DNA of 64,000 bases from Reticulitermes lucifugus. Lineage: Eukaryota > Arthropoda > Insecta > Blattodea > Rhinotermitidae. Numbering within the stretch: position 1 is the first letter of the stretch; every line of letters begins with the position of its first letter. The translations under genes were made by a program, and so were the position numbers. Of the stretch, positions 25,625 to 38,591 are shown piece after piece. Location: assembly GCA_026260175.1 (NCBI GenBank), contig JAKCWW010001138.1, positions 16,268 through 80,267 of the forward strand, in the 5' to 3' direction. The notes beneath the pieces were generated by a model. That model saw only the letters and a list, made by a program, of their open reading frames with translations. It was not told where the DNA came from and searched no databases.

Positions 25625-26182
25625 CACACGGGTTTATGTTGATACATCACGTTCATTCCAAACGTCGATACATTGCTACAAAATTTCATGACTTTATATT
25701 CCAGAGAACAATAATCTTCATATCATGAAATTTCATAAACAAGATAGCCTGTTTCCCCTCTCACATTCGTATTATAAATAAGATGCGACTCAATTAATTT
25801 TATTGGAATTTAAACAGATATAACATTCCAAAATCAACTGTAAAAGGGAATGAAATAACTTTAAATTACACGTAGGCCTACCTACGTACCAGGCACCGAG
25901 ATTTAATTAATTGGCCAAAATCCTCTAAACAACAAAACAATTCTGCCATTTGTTACAGTATGTCTCCTTTAAAACTTTTGTTCCACGCACGACATATATC
26001 ATTCAGTAGCTCTGCCCCGTGTGGTCTAAATTTATTAATGCTTGTAACGGAAAGTGAAAGAACTCGCAGAGGCACCTGTCAACAGCTGAAGCTAACAATT
26101 CGTAGTTCTTCAACAACATCAACTATACACAATGGGACTCTGGGCTACCAGCAGAAAGAATTTTACTCTTGGTATCCCCGAT

Positions 26183-26440
26183 AACTATTGATTAGGCTGC
26201 GGGCTCTATAACCGAAAAGTCAGGGTTCTATTCCCAGCACGGTTCAGAGGTTCTCTTCTCCAAACCGTCAAATCAGCTCTCGTATCCACCCAGTCTATTA
26301 TCTAATGAGTACCGGGGGCTTTTTTCCCCTCAGTAAAAGCGGAATGTGTACGAAGGTGACAACTTACCTCCTACTGCCGACGTTAAGAATGTGCAGAGCT
26401 CTATTTCCACTCCCTCATACATCTTCATGGGAAGTGGTTA
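26183..26440 (+). mobile_element. SINE type C, divergent
   Basis: B box gggttctattcccagcacgg, then cacccagtctattatctaatg, gtaccgggggct, agtaaaagcggaa and ctccctcatacatcttcatgg, all in type C order. Confidence 0.55.
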
Positions 26441-26932
26441 ATTAATCATAGGGACACAATTACGTTAAGGTTACTTTAAATTAAGTCCAGTATGGAAGTG
26501 GTTAGTACACCAAATATTTCAATGAAGTACATGCATTTCCTGCTTTATATTCCAGCTGTTCTTCCTTCAAAACTTGAACAACGCTGGGTTCCTTGTCTGG
26601 CGGTCTTTCATCTGCTTGTGAATGCTTGAGGGGCGCAACGTCCAATATTCTAAATTGTGGCACTAAAAATAGAACATATTTATTTTACGAAGCATCAGTC
26701 TGGAAATCAGCACGCAACAATCTCTTGGAGCTAGTTATTTCTTCGCGTCACATCACATCACATACACTGTTTAAAATGACATTACTCGATTCCTTCAGTT
26801 ACGTAGAGGTGTTTCCTAAACACCAGATTTAATGCCTGTAACATTCAAGCTCATACTCTTTAGGCGACCATTACAAAATCAGTTATCTACATGTGGAGAT
26901 CACATATGTCCTGCTATCTCTATTTATGACCT

Positions 26933-27247
26933 AGGTAAAAGGTAAAGCTACCCCATTATACGCCTGGACAGGCCCTTATGTCTCCAAGAAATTGAGGCTG
27001 CCAGAATTTCTAGACAATCGGCACATGAAAATGGAAAGGTTGTCAGTCCCACACGCCGGCTGTCTTTACCCCCCCAGGAGATATTCCTGGTACTCATTTC
27101 TATTAGAGGCTGAGTCGACTCCACGGCCATAGTGAGGCCGGAAGAATTACGTCAATGAAAAATTCCAATAAACCCATCGGGAATCGAACCTGTGTCCTTC
27201 CGGCTAGTAGGGCAGTGCCTCAACCAACTGCTACACCGCGTGCCCCC
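26933..27247 (-). mobile_element. SINE type D, full length
   Basis: Minus strand: gggggcacgcggtgtagcag head, cacaggttcgattcccgatg B box, ttccggcctcactatggcc and gagtcgactcagcctc body, and a tttaccttttacc tail. Perfect 10-base duplication tttatgacct at 26923-26932 and 27248-27257; unit 315 bases. Confidence 0.85.
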
Positions 27248-28439
27248 TTTATGACCTGCTATCTGCGCATACACCGCTGAGCAAAATTTTTAAAATTTGA
27301 TATGGGAAACAGTCACTCAAAATTGTCCGGAAATTTCGATTTTAATTCACATCAACGCGCAATATGACGCTTCATCTTTCCTAGATCGGTAATAAAGCTT
27401 CGGAGAAATCATATTCATTGAAGATAGAGGCAATATGATTATTTCCAAATGTGTACAACCGCGTACCAAATTACACAGTGTAACATTTAAAACACTGTAA
27501 CGTCAACAGCCCCCACCCACAGACCCCCGGATTTCGCACAAAGCACGGTTTACTGAAAGGCCGTAATTGAACACTTTCATATAGTTCTGTATCATAAACC
27601 TTTAATAAAATTTCATAAACCACCGGCAAGCAAGATTAATAAACTTCAAAGAACACAGCAGATACTGTTGTGTACAAAATCCAGGAGTATATTCTTTCAA
27701 ACTCTGTCACACCAGCACAGATATTTTACGAACATGTAACCTAATTCAAGGAACTAATATCCAAAACATACATGACATAGCGCAGCAATTTGAAGGCTAC
27801 GACACAGGCACGTGCGTGTGAACCCTTTCTGTGTTAACTAGCATATTAGTCATAATAGCAGTAGGATCCAAGTGCAGAATCATTAACACGTTGGTGAGAG
27901 CAAATATCCCTAGAGACCTCACCAGTAGCACCACTGTGACCACAAGCAAGGTTACGAGAAAGCTTTTGTATTTGTGGAGGATTTGAATTCAAATTGTATG
28001 CTAGTACATGCTTTTATGCATTTGGGTGCGGGATTTTCGATGAGCACATTGACTTTACTGGAAAACGGACAGGGTGTATCACAAACATCTAGCCTATAAA
28101 GTATAACATTCAAAGAATTTTCGTTAACAATGCAGCTAAAACGGATGAAGAATTTTCAGAAATTTTGATTACAAGCTAGAAATATTTCCAATTAAAATTA
28201 TAAAATGCACAAGAACTGGTAAGTAATGCATGTACGAGTATTGTCCAGAATATCGGGTAATTTTCTGGTTACTAAGAGACGCACTAAATACAGCCAGTTT
28301 CTAGACATAAATCTGACTTAGACCTATTTAATTTCTTACGTTATTGTTCGTTTAAAGATATCTAACTGCTAGAAAATGTATGGAGCAGAGTTCTCCTTGA
28401 TAAGCTAATATTTCCTTGTCCAGTAAAGAAACTCCCTGC

Positions 28440-28610
28440 ACTTCATGGAACCTGAATGTTCATTACCAGTTCACAACAGCCCATCACATCTCTACCCTCA
28501 GTCACATGAATCCTGTCCACGCCTTGCAACCAATTCCTTTAAGATCCATTTTAATATTATCACACAATCTACGCCTCGGTCTTTCACGTGGTCTTATTCT
28601 TTCAGGTTTC
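28440..28610 (+). repeat. Possible repeat-derived coding-like fragment
   Basis: The frame reads FTTAHHISTLSHMNPVHALQ then SILILSHNLRLGLSRGL, a pattern resembling a widespread animal interspersed repeat whose translation has a conserved NPVH...I.L...LRLGL order. Class not determined. Confidence 0.35.
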
Positions 28611-29647
28611 AATGATATAATAAAGTCGGAAATATTACAAATAACCGAACACTGCATGGTGAAATAATTGAACCTCGTCTTATTCCTCGAGAAAATGTCA
28701 ATTGCATACCTACAAGTAGGAGCCGCACTTATGGAAGACAGAAGAGTTAAGAAGGCACAAACCCTGATGCTGCTGCTGCCGTTGACGATGATAGGCCTTA
28801 CGATGACACTTGAAATTTACAAAACAAACTTGATACTACTCGCACAACTTAATATCGAGGACAAAGCGCGTCAACAGGTACCGTGTCCTTGGCACTAACG
28901 CAGAATTCACGCTCGCTTATTTGTTTGCATTCAGCTCCACAGAATCACACCCTGCATTCAAAGAACTGTCTAAGTCCCTGATTTCCCGGCCACTTTATTC
29001 CGAGTCTTTGCGACGTGACTAAAAATATGTAGTCGCTCCAAATTATAAATATTAATTAAAATGTGATTAAAAGGCAATGTTTCCTGACGCCTATGCAGGC
29101 ATAGGGACGAGTGGATGTTATCTCCACTCATTACTAACCTCGGTACTAGAGGAAGGTGTGTGGTTATCTCCGCAATAAATTTAACTGAGGCTGCGTTGCG
29201 TTCTAAAAATTTTAAATTATGATTAGTGATGTGTCTTAATATGGAGTGTTTTATATTAAACTTTATGTCTGTAACTTGATGTCTTCTTTGAGGCTTAGAA
29301 TCGATTCAGCATCTTCATTATAGTTCTATTTCACGGTTACTCTGGAGAAAAGTTCAGAGTGAGGCTCCCAATTTGGTTAAGATGGACTACAAGAATATAT
29401 TTTCAATTTGGTTGACATTCCCCCGTTTTCTGTAACCTTTACATACTGACAGCCTTTCATATGCTACAATGGACAGTAACCAGTTTCACGTAATTCTGAG
29501 TTAACGTATGATAGCGAACAGAAAATAAACCATTAAAAAGGGTTAAATAAAATGACAAATTCCTCGACACTGTGATGTATATTAAAATTGTGTGTGTGAT
29601 TGTGTGTGTGCGTGCCAGCATCTAAGACTATTTGGGTATTTCTGTCC

Positions 29648-29990
29648 GTTGGTCTTTCATGTTAAGGGAAAGACTTAACCAAAGGGAGCTCGAGAATAGG
29701 AAGAACAGGAGAATAATTGGGCCTAAGATGTGGGAAGTAAGAGGAAATTTGAGGAACTTGCATAATGAGGAGTTTTATGTTTTGTACTCCTCACCAGATA
29801 TTATTAGGGTGATCAATTCAAGCATAATGAGGTAGGTGGGGCATGTGGCACGTGTGGAAAGAGGCCACTTGGAGAGCAAAAGCGTAGAGAGGAGAAAAAT
29901 ATTTAAATTGATTCCATAAAATGAGGGAATTAGTTGACTAGGTGAGAAGCTGTTAGATTCTCAAGAATAACTGTGCTCCATGGCAATAAT
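29648..29990 (+). pseudogene. Non-LTR retrotransposon (LINE) C-terminal fragment
   Basis: The translation shows the order seen at the end of many arthropod LINE reverse transcriptases: RRIIGPK, RNLHNEEFYVLYSS, IIRVI, then after one stop VGHVARV. A short segment near 29970 (LCSMAI) matches the usual 3' end. The frame is interrupted by stops, and the catalytic RT domain is not included, so only the last quarter of an element remains. The likely source is an RTE/Jockey-like LINE; the exact clade cannot be told from this part. Confidence 0.65.
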
Positions 29991-30118
29991 TAGGCCTAAA
30001 ATCCATACGCAATTGTATGATGAGACACTCTCTTAAGGCTATAGCTTATACAAAAGCCTAAGTTTTTTTTACTTTGCCGTTACGTAGAAAACAAAATTAT
30101 CAGTATTGTTATTAAAAA

Positions 30119-30370
30119 GTCCATCTAAACACAATTAGGGTAGTTCGTTTACAGTACCATTATATATTAATGTAGTCTCATACATGTTTCGGCCCTATAT
30201 GCGTCACCATTAGGGAAAACAGTTACAAGAGACGTATACGTCACTTGTACGTGTCGAAAAAATTTTTGACAATCGCCTCATGGGCTAAACTTTACGAGGA
30301 AACATGTAGGGGACTATAATAATATATAACGATACCGTAAACAACTTCTGTTGAGTGTATTTAGTTGGAC
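30119..30370. mobile_element. Palindromic Penelope-derived element C
   Basis: Arms 30119-30216 and 30277-30370 match as reverse complements (gtccatctaaacac against gtgtatttagttggac; cgtttacagtaccattatat against atatataacgataccgtaaac; catacatgtttcgg against gaggaaacatgtag). Each arm ends inward in a hammerhead-like GAAACATGTA. The cores are degenerate. The central 60 bases hold short palindromes of their own. Confidence 0.65.
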
Positions 30371-30624
30371 TTTGACTAATACACGGAAATTGTGACACAT
30401 ATTCAATTGTCGGTAGTTACAAGACACGACAATAAAGGGACGCCCGTGTTGCCTATGGTTAAGTCGGTATTATATTCCCAACCTTTGTGAAAAGTTACAT
30501 AATTTACATAAGCAGTGAAGACCTGTTTCTCAGTGTCCCTCAATGGCTGTAACGTACGACGGAGGATCAACGGAACTGTCGGCCTGTAAAATCAGAAATC
30601 TCTTTTGAATAATGTAAACACCAA

Positions 30625-30914
30625 CCCTGGCGACGGGACAACGTAGTCGGTATAGCAATTCGCTACAGGTTGGACGGTTCGGAATTCGAACCCCGGTAGG
30701 GACGAGGTTTTCCACACCCGTCCAAAACGGCCCGGAGGTCTACCCAGCTTCTTGTACAATGGGTACCACGCCTTAGCTGGGGGTAAAGCGGCTGAAGCGT
30801 GGCGTTAACCACCCTCCGCCATCTAGCGCCGAGGTTAAAGAAAGAGTAAGGGCTATACCTCTACTCCCCGTCTGGGCCTTCATGGCATGTTAGAGGGTGA
30901 AATTTACCTTTTAC
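30625..30914 (+). mobile_element. SINE type C
   Basis: Head gacaacgtagtcggtatag, B box ggaattcgaaccccggt, body acaatgggtaccacg, ctactccccgtctgg, and end aaatttaccttttacac. Confidence 0.75.
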
Positions 30915-30999
30915 ACTCCAACCCTACGAGGAACAAAAAATGCTATACTGTGCAAGAATTTGTCTTTATGGTCCTAACACACTGAAATAAAATAACGAA

Positions 31000-32320
31000 T
31001 ACACTGATAATTTTTGTTTCATGGAATTCGAAACGTTAGAATTACACGCAACAGTAAATGTTAAATCATTCAGAATATAGCGCTCCAGTGGGAAGGGGGG
31101 GGGGGCGGACCTACTAAAATTTAACTAAGTTAAAGAATAATGAGACTGAGAATAAATGTCCTCATTTAAGTTATTCCCAAAGCTCGCTGAGTACATTCAA
31201 TGAACCAAATTCCGAGGATATTCAATCCAACCCACACTACATGTCACACATTGCCAACACGAATTTTAATATTTTTGTATGAAGTCATCCAATCACTTTA
31301 GACTTTAACCATAATTATCTATGTATTTCACATCTTCACTTTACCGTTCATAACTTAACCACTTCAAGGCTATTAAATGAAGGGTTTGTGTAGCAGTTTT
31401 ATGCAAACCTTTATCGCTTCACCTCCTTCGCATCTCCCTCAATACCTTGTTTTCAAACACTCTCCTTAGTACCTTCTGTATATTTACGTTATTATACACT
31501 TTAAGGCGCGAACTTCATCTTAATAATGTTTAAAACTTCAGGTTCTAACCCACAATAAACATTCTGCCTCTTCATTACAAAGTCCTATAGCTGAAAACTG
31601 CTCAGGGAAAAATGGCCCTTCGTCCTGAGAAACATACGATAGGCTTGCACACAAATATACTGCATTATCATCACGTAGTCTCTCTTACAAGTCCATAGCC
31701 TCTTCCAAAGCGAGTTCCCTAGGTAGTGGGATGTGGTGCATTCTCTTTCAATTTCCAGTATCTTCTCGTTTGCTTAAGGCCCTCCAACAGCTGCTTACGT
31801 CTCCTTCCTAGTCTTTCTGTCCCTTGTATCTTTGCTTCAATAACGTGTTTTAGAATGCAGTTCCCATGCAAGATATTATCAATACAGTAATGAGAAAATT
31901 ACGCGTTTTGATACTAAATCAGGCAATACATACAGAAACCACTACGCATCGAAAGTTTAAAAAAATTTGTCAATTGCAAGACCATCAAACGTAGAACGTT
32001 AGCATGACTGAACGATGTACTGCACAGAATGCAAAAGGAAGCTATCCTTCCCTCTTTTGTGGTACCACTTCTATTTCGCTGTCAGAATTTTCAGTATGGG
32101 GGCCGAGATTCGAAACTGTGACCGCTGAATACAAAGCATAAAACTTACACCAGTAAATTGGGGTTCTTTAAATCCACAGAGTGGAGCACAAAGGAATGCT
32201 GAAGGAAATGGAACAGGAACACGCCTTTACCTACATATTGCTTTGACAAGTTCAAAGCCAAAGTCAGGCGAGTTCCTCTAACAGCATGGCAAAGCGCCGA
32301 CTTTGAATAGTAGGGTAATT
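31000..32320. other. Nothing recognised
   Basis: AT-rich. A poly-G tract occurs at 31097-31107. A segment near 31540-31585 weakly resembles the taccgcgcagtaaac block at 3217 and 21078. Confidence 0.4.
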
Positions 32321-32494
32321 CCGGGACAGACGCCACATTTTTTACAACGTTCGCTGTAACTCAATCCGAAAATCGTTAAAACGGCTGAAAATTCAGAGAT
32401 GTCTTTAAGGCTTCTACTTTACTAAGTTATGTGCAAAATGTCTGCAAAAGTGAAAGTCTCTGAGAGGCAGGGCGAAGAAAAAAAAGTTGTCTCT

Positions 32495-32574
32495 GCGGCG
32501 TCTCTCCCGGACATAGCGGTAGAGACGCTGCTTTTTGGCAGGGATAGATGCCGCTATGTAGGGAGAGACGTCGC
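32495..32574. repeat. Subterminal inverted repeat, left side of Tigger-like element
   Basis: The arm at 32495-32519 (gcggcgtctctcccgg then acatagcgg) is almost the reverse complement of 32551-32574. The gcgg-y-ktctctccc word recurs at 33906, 33928 (reverse) and 34270, tying it to the transposon ends. Confidence 0.7.
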
Positions 32575-32725
32575 TCTTTGTAAATATCCTGTGAATTCGA
32601 AAGCAAGTTAAGTAAATGATAACTGCTGAGCTTTATTCAAATAAAAGAAGCAATGTCAATATTAAAATAGAAAATATATCAGAAGTACAAAATATTTCAT
32701 CCCAGTGAACTCAGGAGTATACGTA

Positions 32726-33813
32726 TTAGTGAAAGAAATATTCTAAGTCCTCTTCTGCATCTTGCTGTTTCTTTTGTCGCAGTACCTTTTTACCATAGTC
32801 GACACATTTTTCTTTGTATGGAGAATAGATCTCGTGCAGCCAGTTTCTGCAACTCAGGCTTTCAATCCAGTCATCTTCCTTAGTTGTTTGCAGGTAGTTT
32901 TCCCAGCACTCACTGCATTTTGTGTCAGAAACTTCAGGTGTCTCTTGAGTATGAATATCTTTTCTTAATGAGTTCCTTTGCTGCATTTTTGACCTTGTAG
33001 ACCTCAAGTACTAGGACTGTTTACACTTTCGATTTTCCTCTGCTCTTTGACTTTATTTCTTTCTTGATTCTTTCGATTTTCCTCATTATTAGACTATTAG
33101 AGTCTTCAGTGGGAACAATTGTTAAAATTGAATATTTACCCTGTAATTTCGGTCCTTGACTGATCTTCAAAGTCTGGAAGGAGTAACTCCTACAGGAGAA
33201 GTGCCAGAAGGCAGTGTATTATTCAGAGGAATTAATAAAGCTCCTGCTGAGGTATGTAACACATTTTAAGATTTGGTTCCTGAAGTAGAGGGTGCACAAA
33301 TCTGGAGGTGTTGTTTCTATAAAAGTTACAGTTTCGCTGGTATCAGAAACGGAAAATAAATTTTCAGGAACTCTGTTGCAGTTCAAAGGATAAGTAACCA
33401 GTGAATCAAAAGCACTTAGATCAACACCCATGGAAGCAGCTTTATACCAAGCAAACCCGATGAGGTACGCCATGTTATATCGAGTTATTTTCCTTTGTGA
33501 ATTCTGCTTCATCCAAGTCGCGGCTTCGTTTTGAAATAACTTTTCAAAGTCCCAAAAAAGCACTTATCAAAAGGCTGTAAAGCATGAGTGACTCGGTAGA
33601 CAAATGATAGTGACGTTATTTTCAACAACAGCCTGAAACAGTCAAGAGGAGCTGCAGTGAAGTCTGTGGCCATCTAAAAGTAGCATGACCTTCCTTGGAT
33701 GTTTGTGTTTGAACAAATGCTGTGTGAAATACCTGATGGATAAGTCGGTGTCGATGTACCACCATTTCAGGTTCAGGTACACATCTGACCCTGGGGGTGA
33801 GATGATAGAGCAA
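32726..33813 (-). pseudogene. Tigger/jerky-type DDE transposase remnant
   Basis: Read on the minus strand, the remnant starts with a DDE-core piece containing a DGH tripeptide (a Tigger-type DxH/DNH site) after a run of hydrophobic residues, followed by a VTIICLPSHS stretch equivalent to the family's GVxxLxxPxHTTH. A frameshift near 33550 separates this from a segment with WDFEKLFQNEAATWM and AYLIGFAWYKAASM, the helical region after the catalytic core in this family. The segment at 32726-33007 has paired cysteines and WLHE, like the zinc-binding C-terminal tail of insect Tigger-like transposases. Several stops and frameshifts break the frame, and the N-terminal helix-turn-helix and first catalytic Asp are missing, so no active enzyme can be made. 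Family membership is recognised from pattern, not from a search. Confidence 0.7.
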
Positions 33814-33905
33814 CAGAACAGATACTTTTTAGTACTCTATAATGAATACGCACGTCGTTTCCAAACTGATTTGGAATTAAGTGCGGCATCTATTTTTAAA
33901 TTTTT

Positions 33906-33941
33906 GCGGTGTCTCTCCCAATTTTCAGGGAGAGAAGCCGC
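33906..33941. repeat. Subterminal inverted repeat, right side of Tigger-like element
   Basis: gcggtgtctctccc at 33906-33919 faces gggagagaagccgc at 33928-33941, forming a hairpin with an 8-base loop and two mismatched or wobble positions. It is the same word as in the left subterminal repeat. Confidence 0.7.
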
Positions 33942-34040
33942 ACCCTCCAAGTGCCGAACGTAATGAAGAACATGGCGGCTACACGATGTGAAGGCGAGGT
34001 CAACAACGTCGCAAACCTCCAATTATTGTGACTGGATTAT

Positions 34041-34078
34041 TTTTATTTATTATTTATTTATTTATTATTGGAATTAAG
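34041..34078. repeat. TTTA microsatellite
   Basis: A run of TTTA/TTA units inside the Tigger-like element's right half. Confidence 0.9.
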
Positions 34079-35195
34079 ACACATTTCGTAAACACTAGAA
34101 GAATATTCGAGCATTAAATTAATAAACTCACCGCATAAAATCAGTCATAAGTCTTGCAAAACAGCGCCGATTTTCACCACGTTCGCTCCCAACACCTCTC
34201 TAGACTCACTGAATAAGCACGTGCGGTGTGATCTGCAGAGGATTGCCAGAACCGACCAAACTAAAAAATGCGGCTTCTCTCCCGCAGTGGCAACTCTCCC
34301 GAAACTGCTACAATGCATTTCTGTGCGTAGGTGTATATTATCCTCTGAATGGGTCTGTGCATAGGCATATACGTATATACTTAAGAGCGTATTACATAAT
34401 ATTCTTTGGCTTCCTTCATTTGATCTTAGTCATGTAGCATTTTGGTGAACATATAAATTACACAGAAAGTGCTGATTAACACATTTTAAATACACAAAAA
34501 ATTTTAAATATTTCAAGACAATATTTCATAGTGCTAATATACTTGATACTCATTTTGAAAAGATAAAAAGCTCAGCAAATACTTAGTATCATAAAAACAC
34601 TGTATATTCACGTCTCGTTTAGCAAGCCGATATAGACAGAAAATCATAATATTATACATATACCGCGCAATAGACATATAATTAATATCTAATCCCAACT
34701 AATTGCATATGTGGTAAAAAATATAAATTATTTCATTTTAGTATCAGTCAGGACAGAGTGATTTATCATAGAGTGAATATATTTTTATCAACACACGGAT
34801 TAAAATGCATTCAGGATTCAATATGTTTATACATATACAGTGGTTTGGATGCAAAGGTCGCAAGCATAGAAATAATTCAGTTTATAGATACACATATAGA
34901 ATAGAGCTGCACAACATTTAACCTAATTTTAGCTATTATATGTATAACATAAAACTTCTTTAAATTAATCGATATACTAATATTTCGTTATAATTTTCAG
35001 CACCTATTTATGTTGTATATTTGAGGATGATATATGTCTGCAACATAGAATTTCCTTTGTGATTGAATTCTCCCCGAAGGTGGCTAAATAAAACCGAAAC
35101 ATATATATTATTAAACGATAAAATGTACCAAGTGTATGTTTTATTAGGTCGTCAGTCACATTCAACAAGCTGTATTATACACGTATGTACTTGGA

Positions 35196-35229
35196 AACTA
35201 GTTTCGGTTCAGTAAAGAACCATCTTCAG
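35196..35229 (-). ncRNA. Hammerhead-like motif with perfect helix II
   Basis: On the minus strand: CTGAAGA, T, GGTTC-TTTACT-GAACC (five perfect pairs), GAAAC, TA, GTT. The core is intact and the cleavage triplet is GTT. Helix I is weak (about three pairs with one mismatch next to the core), so the copy is probably decayed. Confidence 0.65.
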
Positions 35230-35239
35230 GCCACTGACA

Positions 35240-37890
35240 AAAACTATAAAAATGGAAAATCTGTATGTTATATGAAGGAGATCCCCCCTTACATCGTAGA
35301 TACATTATAGATATATACACAAACAATAGGTATAGTGTACATATATGGCCTAAGCAAAGTGTTAAAAATTGAAGTCAATGTTTAACATGCTAATGTACAT
35401 TTATCCAAAAGTACTTATGCAGTTTTGCCAAAAATCAATTAGTTGTGGAGATGTGTGGTTGCAAAATTTGGTCAATTTGACCAGATTCACTGTATGTAAG
35501 CAGGGGACACTGCAGAAGTCTTGAATACGTGAAACTGGACAGCTTTTGAAACATATATCTCTGCAACAAAGTAATTTTTGGCAGAACTGCAAAGGAGATT
35601 TTCATTACACAAATTATCCAAAGTAGCTCCCTATAAATTATTGCTCATGTTTGAAACATTCCGTATAGTGACAGATCACTGATTAGAATAAATCGTACTT
35701 CATATTTGGGCGTTTCGGGTATCGAAACATTTCTCCGAGTTTGACTATCCTGAGATGTTAGGGGTTCTTCTCATTTTTTCCAGGACAAATCTGTGGTAAC
35801 AAAATGGATGACAATAATTCCTCAAAAGCTAACAGTCGCTCAGCCTGTCATGCTATCTCTGAATTTTATTCACCTCTGTGCTTCATAACCATGCTCACAA
35901 AAGCACGCCTTCAGTTTATACCCTTATATCTCTTCAACGGTCGCCAGATTCATTCAAGTATAAGAAGCTTTCTACATTGATTAAGCGACATGTTACCTAG
36001 TGGGTTTAATAAATTAACTCTGAAATTACTTCCTGGAATTGTGTGTTAAACAGAGAGAGAGAGAGAGAGAGGAAAGAAAAATTACCCACCAATTGCCAAT
36101 ATTTTTCACTTGATCCGGAAAGGAAATTTATTTTCGCCCAAGTTAAAAAAAAACGTATCTTTAGGATCATTAATTCTTAGCCATGAAATCAGGAACCCTT
36201 CCTTCTCTCAGAATAAGCAAACCTTTCAGATTTCACTTTAGACTAGCTTTCAACCATGCTAATTATCTTTCGACCGAGCTTCTAAACTGTCCAATTACAT
36301 CGCTTCAAGCCACTGGGCTTTACCGTATCTAAGGGTCATTATTAAAGCACTGTAAATGAAGAGTTCCTTTGAAACATATCTATTCAACAAAGTTCAGTTT
36401 CTCTTGTTACTTCTGTTTCGATAACATTAATTTTCCAGTACTTTAACATCCTTAATGGCATGTACTTGACAGGTGCTCTTATAAGGACAGTTCACTAATA
36501 TTGTATGGCAGTGTTTTGGATATTTTGACATGAATAGAGGAGGGATGGTGTAATGTTAAGAGGGGTTGTATGTCATGTAGTATGGTAAGGGTTTAACACC
36601 TTTCACAAAGCTGTCAGACCGACGTCAAAATAAATATGCCAGTTTGAAAACATACATGCCTCATTTGGATTTTATCTACAGTTTCTGACTGACACTTAGG
36701 GCTTATTAAAGGCCAGAGAGTGTTTTCGTCACAGGTGGCAAAGGTAAAACGTAATACCGTCCTCTACAAAAATGACACCGCCCATGCACCTATGTACAAG
36801 CCATAAAATAGTACATGGAACGTTTAAGTAAAGTTTCACGCAATTTTAAACCTAGAACTGAAAGAAAGGTTATTAGTTTTACGCTTCGGCCGTCTTACTT
36901 CCAGTTTTAATTGAAACGTGAAATATTGCATGTAATAAATGACTATTCCAAATTAAGGCATAAAACTTTTAGAGCTAAAATTTTCGATTTTTCATTTCCC
37001 CTACATGCAAGTTATACAATCCAGAAATGTATACAAATTCTAAACTTGTTGTTGTAATATAAAATACCCACGGACTGATATATGTGAATCGGGGGGCGGA
37101 GGGAGCAGGAGCAAATAGAAAAGATGTAAAATTAGAGTACATCGGTCTCAGAATGTTCACAATTCACTGTGTGTGATAATCAGAGAGGATCAAAGGATTT
37201 GACTTCTGTTATTGACTTCTGTAGATTAAAGCAAAGAGTTTTTATACAAAACTGTGCTGGAATTTTAATGAGTTACGCTTTTCAATTATCTATACTGCCA
37301 TTCATAATTTTTACGTTAGAAATGTACGGTTCACTAGTCCTAGAGTATTCTTTTATTTATAAACTGCGTTCAAATAATTCAAATTCCATTCACTCATATA
37401 TTCATACCGCCAGTACAGATGGTTTACTACCCTCCATGTTTGCACTAAATTAACCATGGGTTAAATTGCAGGCACATTCATATGGAAGATAATAGAGCAA
37501 TGAGACTTAAATATGAAATCTACAAATACAAAATGCCGCAAAAAATTATGTGCATTATAATTCTATACTCTTCCATTATATTTTGTACGAATCTCTTACA
37601 ATGGCTCGAATTTTGTTCACACGGCTCTCGACAAACATTCCTTTATAAAAGTAGTTGTAAAATAATTTTCTAACCTTTTGATAACTACAAGCTGAGAATA
37701 TACAAAATTAGGAGAAAAATGCAGTACAAAACTGAAGAAGACGTGCCTGATAAGAAGCTTCATAATAATTATACTATCGGTACATTTTAAAAGGAAAGGA
37801 AAAATGTAAATCTTTGCAAAGATTTAGTGAGAAATTGTAAAGGAAAGAGGCTACTTGCAAAAGCGACCTTCGATGGGAGAATCGTTTTAA
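35240..37890. other. Nothing recognised
   Basis: AT-rich sequence with a GA run at 36051-36072. Open frames are short and lack domains. Confidence 0.45.
36051..36072. repeat. GA microsatellite
   Basis: Eleven GA units. Confidence 0.95.
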
Positions 37891-37899
37891 AATAGATCT

Positions 37900-38010
37900 C
37901 CAAGAACCAGACTGAGGAGAAGTAAACTATTCATCTGGCTCAGAATAGGGAAAGTGGCCAGCTCTTGTGAATACGGTAACGAATCGTCGGATTCCATGAA
38001 ATACGGTGAA
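37900..38010 (+). pseudogene. Possible LINE 3' fragment
   Basis: A WLRIGKVASSCEYGNE-like reading frame follows a short gap after gatctccaagaaccag. It resembles the tail of insect LINEs but is short, so this is a weak call. Confidence 0.3.
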
Positions 38011-38591
38011 TTGCGTTGGTAGCTGAGCAAATGTCAGCTTCTCATAAGCGACACTACTGCATGCAATTAGGTATCCAGCCATTTATTCAGTCAGTCAGTC
38101 ATCAGTCACATAGTGGTCCGACCTTCTGGCTTATAACATCACATCGTCTTGGATAGTTGAGTATACGTAGAAATACGGACGAAATCAATCCTCCTTTCTT
38201 CAGGGCTGAAATGTCCACCAAGTTACTATACGGTATTATAACGAGAATAACATCAAAGTATGGATTCTAACACGGTGGAAAACTCAAAACTTAGACTTAG
38301 AACACTTTGTCGATAATAACGTTTGATGAAAGCAAAACTTATGCAAACTTCTTCAGCCAATAAAACGACGGAGACTGTGTGCGGAGGAAACAACTGAATC
38401 GTTGAGTGTGATTTGCATACATGACCCAATGACAGATATGACCCCGTATTTAATAATAGAAGTTCCGACGTCATATCTGTTGGGTAATAATTTATTCACG
38501 CCTTCCCTAAAGCAAACTGGGTGATGCAGTGTTTAATGACTGTGCAAGTTACATGTTCCAACTAATTGTACTACACTTATCACAGCTGGAC

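Larger units (their letters stand above)
32321..34284 (-). mobile_element. Decayed pogo/Tigger-like DNA transposon (Tc1/mariner superfamily)
   Basis: A broken transposase frame lies between end sequences that match as imperfect inverted repeats: a block starting at 32321 (cgggacagacgccac, then T-rich) and the reverse complement of 34262-34284 (cgggagagaagccgc, then T-rich). About 19 of 23 positions agree. Further copies of a gcgg-y-ktctctccc motif sit inside both ends, as subterminal transposase-binding repeats do in some families. I could not fix a TA target duplication, so the outer limits are provisional. The length, about 2 kb, fits an internally shortened Tigger-like element. Confidence 0.6.
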
